From: Adhaeribacter aerolatus
GTDB taxonomy: Bacteria > Bacteroidota > Bacteroidia > Cytophagales > Hymenobacteraceae
Direction of reading: 5' to 3'
Assembly (NCBI RefSeq): GCF_007991635.1
Contig: NZ_BJYS01000036.1
Coordinates: 26,159 to 90,158, forward strand
Length of the DNA: 64,000 nucleotides
The notes under the pieces are model-generated. The model was not told where the DNA came from. It saw only the letters and a program-made list of their open reading frames with translations, and made no database searches. Made by a program: the position numbers and the translations under genes. Positions 53,368 through 61,489 of the stretch are shown here, in pieces; position 1 is the stretch's first letter, and every line of letters starts with the position of its first letter.

Positions 53368-54348
53368 TTAAAATAACTTTAACAAATCGGTTGCGGCTTT
53401 AAACGGGGATGTCTTGCTTTCGGCAACCGCTTTTTCCAGGTCAGGCAGTTTCTCCCGGATTAACTTATGGGAAAAGAAACGATCTTCCAGGGCGTAGCGG
53501 ATAGCCTGGTGCAGCCAATGCAGGTTTTGTTCCTGGCGTTTGCGGGTAAAAAAGCCGCTTTTTTGGGTTAGGGTTAAATATTCCTGAACCATTTGCCAGA
53601 TAACAGCCAAGCCGGTATTTTCCAGAGCAGAACAAAGTGCTACCGGTGGGAGCCACCCCGATGGAGCCGGCGGAAATAAATGGAGCGCATGCTTATATTC
53701 GGCGCGGGCTTGTTCTGCCTTCTGATGGTTATCGCCGTCGGCTTTGGTTATTGCCAGGCCATCGGCCATTTCCATAATGCCTTTTTTAATACCCTGCAAT
53801 GCATCGCCGGCTCCGGCTAAAAGCAACAACAGGAAAAAATCTACCATACTATGCACGGCGGTTTCGGATTGACCTACCCCTACGGTTTCGATAATGATAA
53901 CGTTAAAACCGGCTGCTTCGCAGAGCAGGAGTGCCTCGCGGGTATTACGGGCAACGCCGCCCAACGACTTACCGGCCGGCGAAGGCCTAATATAGGCAGC
54001 CGGATTCGTAGCCAGAGTAGCCATGCGGGTTTTATCGCCCAGGATACTGCCGCCTGAGCGCTGGCTCGTGGGGTCGATGGCCAGAACCGCTACTTTCTTA
54101 CTTTGTTCCTGAATAAGGTAATTACCAAAACTTTCGATAAAAGTGCTTTTACCAACCCCTGGCGAACCGGTAATACCCACCCTAACGGAGTTTCCCGTAT
54201 GGGGTATTAGCCGGTTTATTACTTCCTGGGCCAGGTCCTGGTCCGCTGGCAATGTGCTTTCGACTAACGTTATGGCCCGGCTTAATACCACCCGGTCACC
54301 CGCCAGAATCCGGTCTACATACTGATCAACGTAAAAGCGTTTTACCAC
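53368..54348 (-). CDS. meaB: Methylmalonyl-CoA mutase-associated GTPase MeaB
   Basis: A G3E-type P-loop GTPase that gates adenosylcobalamin delivery to, and protects, methylmalonyl-CoA mutase. The 326-residue protein has Walker A GITGSPGVGKST near residues 58-69, AIDPTSQRSGGSILGDKTRM, VGVGQSE and the NKAD-like ITKADGD. Start is GTG 54346-54348. It lies 267 nt downstream of mutA on the same strand. Confidence 0.95.
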   Translation of the reverse strand: MVKRFYVDQYVDRILAGDRVVLSRAITLVESTLPADQDLAQEVINRLIPHTGNSVRVGITGSPGVGKSTFIESFGNYLIQEQSKKVAVLAIDPTSQRSGGSILGDKTRMATLATNPAAYIRPSPAGKSLGGVARNTREALLLCEAAGFNVIIIETVGVGQSETAVHSMVDFFLLLLLAGAGDALQGIKKGIMEMADGLAITKADGDNHQKAEQARAEYKHALHLFPPAPSGWLPPVALCSALENTGLAVIWQMVQEYLTLTQKSGFFTRKRQEQNLHWLHQAIRYALEDRFFSHKLIREKLPDLEKAVAESKTSPFKAATDLLKLF

Positions 54349-54615
54349 ACGTTTTGTTTCTGTTTTAAATATCCGGAATAGCCGGCTTAAAAGATTTAAT
54401 GGCGACTAAGGAAAAACTCCGGATTTAGATTTGCGTTAAATTGCTGCTATTTCAAAAATAAAATTTAAAATAATTCACAACTGCTATTGGGAAGGAATCT
54501 TTTCTTACAAAAGCCACGGCGCATTCCCTAAATGACACTTTAAAAGCATTCGTCAAATCCTTTTCACTGCCTGTAACACAGAAAATTTTACTTTATGTAA
54601 AAGGCACACTTTTAC

Positions 54616-56466
54616 TTAAATAAAATTTGGCAGATCACTCGTAAGCAAACGCTCCTGAATACGGCCGATGATGGAAAGGGCATTGCAGTTCTGGAAAATG
54701 TGGGCATCGAAACCGTTTTCTTCGAGTTCTTCTTTCATGTTTTCCGGGGGAGCAGCTAAAATAAGGGCCGGGCGGTGCTTGTGGTTTTTAAGGGCTGCCA
54801 CAAAACTTTTCGAAAAATGGGTATAGTCGCTATCGGAACTGGAAAACACAAGAACTTTGCAATCGGTAAATAATAATTTTTCCAGGGCAGCTTTTACCGA
54901 ATCGAAGTGCAGCATTTCGGTCTGAAAATCGCCGCAGTCGAAAAATTCTTTGGCAAAGGCGGCGTGAATATGCTCCTGAATATCCTGGCCAATAATAGCA
55001 ATAATAGCTTTGGGCCGCGCTTGTTTTTTCTGGAAATGCAGCATGGCCGCCAGACGCATCACCTCAAAAGGATAACTGGCCCGGGTAGCATCGAAAGAAG
55101 GGCTTTGCAGCAGCGCTTCGATGTCGAAGGGCATCTTCTCGAGCTTATTCGCAAATTTATTGGTGCCCACCAGTACTTCTTTGCCCGAAGCAATATTTCT
55201 GAATTTTTCTTCGGCAGTGGTATTAATTTGTCCTTGAATAAAACCGGACTGAAGGGCTTGCGCGTAACCCCCTTGCTGTGCAACAGCTTGGAATAAAATC
55301 CAGGCTTTTTCGGCTAGTTCGCGGGTCAGGGTTCCGAGATAATAAGAGCCGGCAGCCGGATCAATGGCCTGGTGCAGATAAGCTTCGTGCTGCAGAATCA
55401 GCGGAATATTACGGGCGATACGCTCAGCAAAAGGATTGTCCTGGTTAAAAGCCGAGTCGAAAGGTGCCACCGAAACCGAATCGCAACCGCCAATAATAGC
55501 CGACATGGCTTCGGTAGTAGTTCGTAATATATTGGTGTGCGGGTCGAAGGTAGTGGCTGACCAACTGGTGGTTTGGGCGTGGAGCCGCAGGTAAGCCGCA
55601 AACTCCGGTTCCGGCGCTATTGCTTTTACAATGCCCGCCCACAACCACCGCAGGGCCCGCAATTTAGCTATTTCAAAAAAATAATTGGTGCCGGTGCTCA
55701 CCAGAAACTGCATGTTCCGGAGCACGGTTGTAAGCGCAATTCCCCTTTTGGTTAGTTCCTCGGTATAATTAACGGCCGCACTTAAAGTAAAGGCTATTTC
55801 CTGCACCATGCTGGCCCCGCGGTTTCCGAAGATAGCGCCGTTAACCGTTACGCCGTAAAAATCCACGGCATCTTTGGTCAGTTCTACTATTTCCTCCAGT
55901 TGATTAAATTCCAGCGACCAGGTTTCGGGTGCCAACGGCTGCGATTGGTTTAAAAAACCTTTAAGGCCGTGCAGCGAAAGACCTTTTTTTTTCAGGTGTT
56001 CGAAGTATTCTTTTAAAAAATTAGCCGGCTGGGTATTAGTGGAAAAGCAAAAAGTATTTTTTAAAATATCCAGGTGGGTAATGGCATATTCAAAATCAAA
56101 ATGATGGCCGCTTTGGAGTTTAAAATGAATACCGTTGGCCCCACCTGCCAGGGCGAGCACCGCTTTATCAACGGCGGATCGGCTATCCTGGGTAACCACA
56201 AATTCCTGCAGATTTTGCCAATGATTGGTATCTGTTTTATGGCCGCGGATATAAGGGAATTTGCCCGGCAAAGTTTCTGATTGCGGTATGGCTGCCAGGT
56301 CTTCGGTGGTATAAAAGGGCTTAACCGTTATGCCTTCGTCGGTAATCCAGTTGAGCGTCGCGGGATCGATTCCTTTTAAATCTTTCTCTGTTTTTTCGGC
56401 CCAGGCTGCAGCCGAAACAGCCGGGAAGTCGCTTAAAAGAGAAGGCCAGATATTTTTTTGCTCCAT
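54616..56466 (-). CDS. mutA: Methylmalonyl-CoA mutase small subunit
   Basis: The non-catalytic small subunit of the heterodimeric B12-dependent mutase that isomerises succinyl-CoA and methylmalonyl-CoA. The 616-residue length fits. It has the TIM-barrel half (VTVNGAIFGNRGASMVQEIAF...) and a C-terminal flavodoxin-like region without a DxHxxG cobalamin motif (IAIIGQDIQEHIHAAF), as expected for MutA. The large subunit, normally next to it, is not in the window. Confidence 0.93.
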   Translation of the reverse strand: MEQKNIWPSLLSDFPAVSAAAWAEKTEKDLKGIDPATLNWITDEGITVKPFYTTEDLAAIPQSETLPGKFPYIRGHKTDTNHWQNLQEFVVTQDSRSAVDKAVLALAGGANGIHFKLQSGHHFDFEYAITHLDILKNTFCFSTNTQPANFLKEYFEHLKKKGLSLHGLKGFLNQSQPLAPETWSLEFNQLEEIVELTKDAVDFYGVTVNGAIFGNRGASMVQEIAFTLSAAVNYTEELTKRGIALTTVLRNMQFLVSTGTNYFFEIAKLRALRWLWAGIVKAIAPEPEFAAYLRLHAQTTSWSATTFDPHTNILRTTTEAMSAIIGGCDSVSVAPFDSAFNQDNPFAERIARNIPLILQHEAYLHQAIDPAAGSYYLGTLTRELAEKAWILFQAVAQQGGYAQALQSGFIQGQINTTAEEKFRNIASGKEVLVGTNKFANKLEKMPFDIEALLQSPSFDATRASYPFEVMRLAAMLHFQKKQARPKAIIAIIGQDIQEHIHAAFAKEFFDCGDFQTEMLHFDSVKAALEKLLFTDCKVLVFSSSDSDYTHFSKSFVAALKNHKHRPALILAAPPENMKEELEENGFDAHIFQNCNALSIIGRIQERLLTSDLPNFI

Positions 56467-56782
56467 GCGTTTTGGTACTGGTTACGGTAAAGGTAAACGT
56501 TTTGGGCCTACTTTAGTTAATCAATCAATCCTATCGTAATATTTCAGGCTTAAACAGCAGCAATCAGCACGTTACCGGCAAAGAAAGGCAGGATAATACA
56601 ATTAGACTGTGCAGTATTTCTGATTCGAGCAGCATTTGGCGCTATTGGCGTTATCATTGCCCATTCTGAAATTTCTGCCAGACTGCTTACTGGTGACAAC
56701 ACACTGCCAGGGAGCGGTTCCATTCAATTTATAAAATACCTAACTGCTACTAATATTAAGAAATAGGAAAAGGGAACAATGC
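56467..56782. other. Gene-free stretch between mutA and the S24 regulator gene
   Basis: A 316-bp spacer with no convincing gene. It holds copy B of the 63-bp sequence (56650-56712). Nothing else in it is recognisable. Confidence 0.55.
56650..56712 (+). repeat. Copy B of the unrecognised 63-bp sequence
   Basis: It aligns without gaps to 12161-12223 (copy A), with about two thirds of positions identical by hand count. The same reading frame is open through it and continues to a TAG at 56764-56766, but there is no convincing start upstream. Confidence 0.4.
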
Positions 56783-57607
56783 TTATTTTTTCTGCTTTTG
56801 CAGATCCTGCACCTGTCTCATTAAGCTTTCGGTTAACACCCGCAAATCCTCTACGTTTTCCTCTATTACGTCTACTTTATTAAACAAATCTTCGTTCCGG
56901 TTAGGCATGTAGTTAGATAGGTACCATTTCACGCGCCAGATTTCTAAAATATCGTCGTAGGGTAGGGAATAAGGTTTGTGGGCCCGGTTATCGGAGCGAC
57001 ACCGGATAAAGCCTTTCTTTAAGCGGTTTTTAATACGTTTTACCTGTACGCCCCGGTCGTTGCTAACTACCACATGCACATCAAAGTCCTTTAAGTCCAG
57101 CCAGTTTTCCCGCTGAATCTGCTCGCATAAAAGCCAGTCTCCGTCGTAAAAAGTGGTTTCCATGCTGTCGCCTTTTACCTGCAACCAAAAATGGAGACCG
57201 CCTTTGGCCATGTAAGCCGGCAAGGTGGTATGGGCCAGTTCGTTGTAATATTGCTGCGAAGTATAGCCGGAGAGGTAGTTGGCGGCAGCTTTCTGATCGA
57301 TCATCGGGATGACAATGCCGTTTTCGTTATCCTGGTTGATGTGAATAATCTGGTTGGACCTAACCAAGGCCGTGGTCGGTTGTTTGGGCGAGGAATCGGA
57401 CCGGAACATTTCGCCCCGACCGGTCAGTAGCCATTCAATATTTATCCTATCATTTGCAAGAATTATTTTCTCCAGGTAATCAGAACCAGGTTTACTCCCG
57501 CGGGTGGTATACATACGGGTAGTACCATCGCTTACCCCAATATATTTACTAAAGCTGAGCACATTCATACCCAACGCATCAATTAATTTTAGCAGCCTCT
57601 CTTTCAA
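56783..57607 (-). CDS. XRE/S24 LexA-like transcriptional regulator
   Basis: A 274-residue phage-repressor-type regulator. An N-terminal HTH lies near residues 5-45 (LIDALGMNVLSFSKYIGVSDGTTRMY). The C-terminal S24 peptidase-like domain has the Ser in VKGDSMETTFYDGD and the Lys in GVQVKRIKN. The C-terminus adds a coiled coil (VDVIEENVEDLRVLTESL). It starts at TTG 57605-57607, the only start upstream of the HTH. Self-cleavage on a stress signal is possible but the Ala-Gly cleavage site is not obvious. It faces a repeat-rich leader that could be its operator. Confidence 0.88.
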   Translation of the reverse strand: MKERLLKLIDALGMNVLSFSKYIGVSDGTTRMYTTRGSKPGSDYLEKIILANDRINIEWLLTGRGEMFRSDSSPKQPTTALVRSNQIIHINQDNENGIVIPMIDQKAAANYLSGYTSQQYYNELAHTTLPAYMAKGGLHFWLQVKGDSMETTFYDGDWLLCEQIQRENWLDLKDFDVHVVVSNDRGVQVKRIKNRLKKGFIRCRSDNRAHKPYSLPYDDILEIWRVKWYLSNYMPNRNEDLFNKVDVIEENVEDLRVLTESLMRQVQDLQKQKK

Positions 57608-57626
57608 TTGCTTAAAGAATTATTTA

Positions 57627-57692
57627 GGTAATTGCACGAATTTTTATTGCAATTGATAGCCTTTTAATGGTAATTGCACGTATATATACGTG
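57627..57692. promoter_or_regulatory. Putative operator region: 12-bp direct repeat plus 16-bp palindrome
   Basis: GGTAATTGCACG occurs at 57627-57638 and 57669-57680, 42 bp apart (about four helical turns). CACGTATATATACGTG (57677-57692) is a perfect 16-bp palindrome overlapping the second repeat. ATTGCAATTG at about 57646-57655 is a further partial palindrome. All lie just upstream of the S24 regulator start, in a 300-bp gene-free region that ends at the small ORF at 57908. Confidence 0.6.
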
Positions 57693-57907
57693 ATAATACA
57701 ATGATACGGAAAATGTATAAGAAAGAAAAACAGCTTAGTAGGGTAGTAACTTCATCTGTATTTATTTCCGGAGCCTAATTTCAGGTAGCGATTTAAACCA
57801 GGCGCCAGCAGTTAGCAGCAACCGGCTTAACAGATGGGAGCAAGAACCTACCAGGCACAACAGCCCAACAAAAAATAATTTTATCACTTAAAAGTAAAGC
57901 TAAAACA

Positions 57908-58078
57908 ATGAAACAATTTAGAGAAAACCCCTGGACCACCGGTGCTGCTCTTTTTATTTTACTGGTGATAGGTATAGATGTGATCTGGCGGGGCATCCAT
58001 ACCGAACATAGCATATTTGCGGCTTTGGCCGTAGGTTTGTTAAAATCGGCAAGCAGTAAAAAACAGGAGACTGAATGA
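57908..58078 (+). CDS. Small membrane protein, 56 residues
   Basis: An ATG-initiated frame (57908-57910) ends in TGA (58076-58078). The protein starts MKQFRENPWTTGAALFILLV and has one clear transmembrane helix (AALFILLVIGIDVIWRG), a possible second hydrophobic segment (IFAALAVGLLKSA) and a polar tail. I do not recognise a family. It is plausible as a real small gene because of its coherent composition and its position after the S24 operator region, but there is no independent support. Confidence 0.5.
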   Translation: MKQFRENPWTTGAALFILLVIGIDVIWRGIHTEHSIFAALAVGLLKSASSKKQETE

Positions 58079-58197
58079 ATATTTTTTACGAGCAATCAAA
58101 CAGTTGAGTGTATGCCTGAAGCCGGCCGGATAATATGCCGGTCGGCTTTAAACAAAAGGTATTCGTCCGTTTAAAGAAGTTTTTCGTAGGTGATGCC

Positions 58198-58941
58198 ATG
58201 ACGACTCCTAATTTATATATTGGCACCTCTGGCTGGAGCTATCGCTGGAAAGGCTTATTTTATCCGGAAGAACTCAAATCGGCCGAATATTTATCGTTTT
58301 ACGCCGGGCATTTTAATTGCACCGAAGTTAACAGTAGCTTTTACCATTTTACCATGGCCAAAACCATCGAAAAGTGGTTGGCCGAAACTCCGCCTACTTT
58401 TAAATTCTGCGCCAAGCTAAACCAGGAAATAACCCACAAGCGCAAGTTTGAAGACATTGACGAGCCACTCGATAAGTTTATGAGCCGGTATTTATTAATG
58501 GGCGAGCGGTTGGGGCCGCTGTTGATTCAGATTGCCAGTAGCTTCCGGTTTGAGCGGCCTGTAGCCGAAGGTTTTTACCGGACCCTGCGGGAGAAATATC
58601 CGGATACAAAATTTGCGCTGGAAACCAGGCATAAATCCTGGCAAACCGAAGAGGCCCTGGATTTACTTCGCGATTACGATATTACCTATGTAATTGCCAG
58701 TGCCGGCAAGCGCTGGCCTTACCTCGAAACCACCACCAATGAAACGGTATACCTGCGACTGCACGGCGATGAGCGCTTGTATTCTTCACTTTATACTGAT
58801 GAACAGCTGGAACGGTATGCTTTTATGATTAACGATTGGCTGCTGGATGGGAAGGAAGTTTGGGTTTTTTTTAATAATACCATGTTCGGCAGCGCCATCC
58901 AAAATGCGAAAACTTTGCAGGAATTGATGCAAAATATGTAG
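58198..58941 (+). CDS. DUF72 family protein
   Basis: A 247-residue TIM-barrel-like protein of the widespread DUF72 family, function unknown. The family start YIGTSGWSYRWKGLFYPE is present, then FNCTEVNSSFYHF, FCAKLNQEITH, LLIQIASSFRF and FALETRHKSW. The ATG at 58198 puts the DUF72 motif at the N-terminus; an upstream ATG at 58135 would add 21 unrelated residues. Monocistronic. Confidence 0.9.
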   Translation: MTTPNLYIGTSGWSYRWKGLFYPEELKSAEYLSFYAGHFNCTEVNSSFYHFTMAKTIEKWLAETPPTFKFCAKLNQEITHKRKFEDIDEPLDKFMSRYLLMGERLGPLLIQIASSFRFERPVAEGFYRTLREKYPDTKFALETRHKSWQTEEALDLLRDYDITYVIASAGKRWPYLETTTNETVYLRLHGDERLYSSLYTDEQLERYAFMINDWLLDGKEVWVFFNNTMFGSAIQNAKTLQELMQNM

Positions 58942-58944
58942 GTT

Positions 58945-59322
58945 TTACCACATCTTCTCCAAATCTTTGGCGTTGTAGGTGTGATTGCGGACGGTAAAAT
59001 AAGAACCGGAAGGGTTCTTCTTCAGTTGCAGCGGGTCTTTGTTTTTAAGCCGGTATACAAAAGCGATGGGGCAGATAACCAGGAAGAAAAGAAGCGTGAG
59101 CAGCAAAATACTGCCGATGAAACCTAAAGCTAAAGTAAGTTTAAGCCAGGTCCAGGTTATTAGTGTAAGCACATGTTCCGACAAAATGCACAAAGCACCC
59201 ATTATTTGCGCGGCCAATAAAAAACCTTCGTGTTTAAACAGGACATGAAATACCAGCAGGCCTACTACCAGTACCAACACGGTTTCCAGCTTCTTTTCAC
59301 GCGCTATCGGAATATTATTCAT
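58945..59322 (-). CDS. SxtJ-like small membrane protein
   Basis: A 125-residue protein with hydrophobic segments near residues 14-30, 34-50 and 62-90, and a polar C-terminus ending AKDLEKMW. This matches the SxtJ type, a small membrane protein commonly encoded beside NodU/TobZ-family carbamoyltransferases. It follows the carbamoyltransferase stop by 51 nt on the same strand. The function is unknown. The 3' end is 3 nt from the convergent DUF72 stop. Confidence 0.75.
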   Translation of the reverse strand: MNNIPIAREKKLETVLVLVVGLLVFHVLFKHEGFLLAAQIMGALCILSEHVLTLITWTWLKLTLALGFIGSILLLTLLFFLVICPIAFVYRLKNKDPLQLKKNPSGSYFTVRNHTYNAKDLEKMW

Positions 59323-59373
59323 GCAAGGTCTTTTACTCCAAATCTGACGAACCGGTTTTCTGGTTAGGGTTTG

Positions 59374-61209
59374 TTAATCTGGTTTTTCGGGCCAGGGTGG
59401 TTGCTGGGCTTTCGTGAACAGATAGTCCCCAATCACCAGGTAATCCATTGGGGTGCGCATAAAACAAGCATAGGCCTCCGCGGGCGTACCTACCATTGGT
59501 TCGTTAGGCCCTCTAAAACTGGTGTTTACCAGCAAGCCATAGCCGGTTAGCTTTTTGAAAGCCTGTAAAAGTTGCCGAAACAGCGGGTTTGTTTCGGGGT
59601 GCACGGTTTGGATGCAGGCCGAAAAATTAGCGTGGGTAATAACGGGGAAAATAGAGTACTGCCCATTTAATTTTTCGGCTAAGGACAGTAGGTGGAATTT
59701 TTTGGGTAAAGGGCGGCGCAGCGTAGGTTTAAGAGTTTGCGTTAGCAGCCTGTACGGCGATGGCGCGGTTAAATGAAAATATTGCGACGCATCTTCGGCC
59801 AAAACGGCTACGGCAAATGGCCGGAAGCTTTCGCGGAATTTAATATTTAGGTTTAGTTTCTTCTGCATGTCGGGGTTACGCGGATCGGCCAGCATGCTCC
59901 GGTTACCTAAAGCCTGCAAACCAAACTCCATCCGCCCCTGAAACCACCCAATAATATTCCCGGCAGCCAGTAAAGCGGCGGTGCGGGTAGTTAAATCATC
60001 TTCGTTTAATATATCGGCTACGGCACCGTATTTTCTAATCATTTCGGCTACCGTCCAGGCCGGGAAAGCCGGGCCAAGGTATGCGCCCTGCAGGGCATCC
60101 ATTCCGGGGGTAATTATTCGTTCCTGGTTAAAAAACAGGTAGTGTGCAGCCAAAGCAGCGCCAATTGCTCCCCCCGCATCGCTGGCGGCCGGCTGAATAA
60201 AAATATGCCGGAACAAACTGCTGTTTTGCAATTTGCCATTCGCAGCACTATTCATAGCTACACCGCCAGCCAGGCATAAATCGGTAGCTCCTGTTAGTTT
60301 CTTCACTTCCCGGGCTAGTTTCAGCATTATTTCTTCAGTTACCGTTTGAATAGCCAAAGCCAGGTCGCAGTGTTTTTGCTCCAGTTCGGCGGCAGGCAGC
60401 CGGCGCGGGAAGCCAAACAGATTTTGCCATTTCGCATCCGGTAGTATTTTCCGGCCGGTAGCATAACTGAAATATTTCTGATTAAGCCAGATGGAGCCGT
60501 CTTCCTGCGCCTGTACCAGCGTTCTTTTAATCAGCCGGATATAATTTTTGGTATTTTCGGCCTGCGGGTTACCGTAAGCCGCCAAATTCATTACCCCTGC
60601 TTCGCCGGCATTTACTTTAAAACCCAGGTAATCGGTAATGGCTGCATACAGCAGACCCACCGAATGCGGAAAGTGCAATTCCTGGAGTACCGTAATTTCT
60701 TTGCCCCGCCCGTGCGCCAGTGAAGTTGTGGCCCATTCGCCCACACTGTCTACGGTCAGGATAGCGGCTTCGGCCAAGCCGGACGGGTAAAAAGCGCCGG
60801 CCGCTTGGGAAAGATGTTGCTCCGGGAACAATATTTTTACCTTACGGGCAGCTTCCGGATCTATTTTGCTTAATTCTTTTCGTAATAATTTCTGCAGAAA
60901 TAATTTTTCTTTTAACCACCCGGGCATACCCCTGAGAAATGATTGCCAACCAAAAGGCGCAAATGTATAATAGGTTTTCAGCAGGCGCTCTAATTTGCGG
61001 TATGGCTTATTGTAAAAAGCCACCGCCTCTATGTCTTTCAGTTGCAGGTTCGCTTCGTTCAGGCAATATTTTAAGGCATTTACCGGAAAACCGGAATCGT
61101 GCTGGCGCCGGGTAAACCGCTCTTCCTGGGCCGCGGCAATAATTTGCCCTTGCTGTAGTAGCGCCGCTGCCGAATCGTGGTGAAAAGCCGATATTCCTAT
61201 TATATTCAT
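59374..61209 (-). CDS. NodU/TobZ-family carbamoyltransferase
   Basis: Transfers carbamoyl from carbamoyl phosphate, via a carbamoyl-adenylate, to a hydroxyl of a sugar or natural-product acceptor. The 611-residue protein starts ISAFHHDSAAALLQ with the family's N-terminal metal His region, then EERFTRRQHDSGFP, LTVDSVGEW, LCLAGGVAMNS, ALGNRSMLADPR and LVNTSFRGPNEPMVGTPAEA. Acceptor unknown; envelope glycan or small-molecule tailoring are both possible. No other biosynthetic genes flank it besides the SxtJ-like gene. Confidence 0.93.
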   Translation of the reverse strand: MNIIGISAFHHDSAAALLQQGQIIAAAQEERFTRRQHDSGFPVNALKYCLNEANLQLKDIEAVAFYNKPYRKLERLLKTYYTFAPFGWQSFLRGMPGWLKEKLFLQKLLRKELSKIDPEAARKVKILFPEQHLSQAAGAFYPSGLAEAAILTVDSVGEWATTSLAHGRGKEITVLQELHFPHSVGLLYAAITDYLGFKVNAGEAGVMNLAAYGNPQAENTKNYIRLIKRTLVQAQEDGSIWLNQKYFSYATGRKILPDAKWQNLFGFPRRLPAAELEQKHCDLALAIQTVTEEIMLKLAREVKKLTGATDLCLAGGVAMNSAANGKLQNSSLFRHIFIQPAASDAGGAIGAALAAHYLFFNQERIITPGMDALQGAYLGPAFPAWTVAEMIRKYGAVADILNEDDLTTRTAALLAAGNIIGWFQGRMEFGLQALGNRSMLADPRNPDMQKKLNLNIKFRESFRPFAVAVLAEDASQYFHLTAPSPYRLLTQTLKPTLRRPLPKKFHLLSLAEKLNGQYSIFPVITHANFSACIQTVHPETNPLFRQLLQAFKKLTGYGLLVNTSFRGPNEPMVGTPAEAYACFMRTPMDYLVIGDYLFTKAQQPPWPEKPD

Positions 61210-61368
61210 GGTTATGTTAATCGCGCAAGATAAACTGTTTTGCCTAAAGTAGCAGAATACCTTTGCCAGCCGGTAAACGGGCTCCGGAAGAAGTTTAATA
61301 ATAAGAATTTAATCCCGGACAGCCGTATTGCGAATCTATTCCAGCGGAAATATTATAAGGGCGTTGCT

Positions 61369-61376
61369 TAGATTTG
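61369..61376 (+). promoter_or_regulatory. Candidate -7 element for the GH92 gene
   Basis: TAGATTTG matches TAnnTTTG, 114 nt upstream of the ATG. No -33 partner is clear. Confidence 0.3.
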
Positions 61377-61489
61377 CCTCTATTTTCGGTAGTTTTAACC
61401 ATTATTCCGGAGCTTTGCCCGGGCGCAGTAAGGCTGTCCCGGCATATTTAAAGGTTTCTGTATTTAATTAACCTAGCATAAAATAGTAA

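Noticed and set aside
56783..57607. S24 regulator taken as evidence for a prophage
   Set aside because: There are no integrase, structural or lysis genes nearby. The flanks are metabolic genes, so it is treated as a chromosomal regulator.
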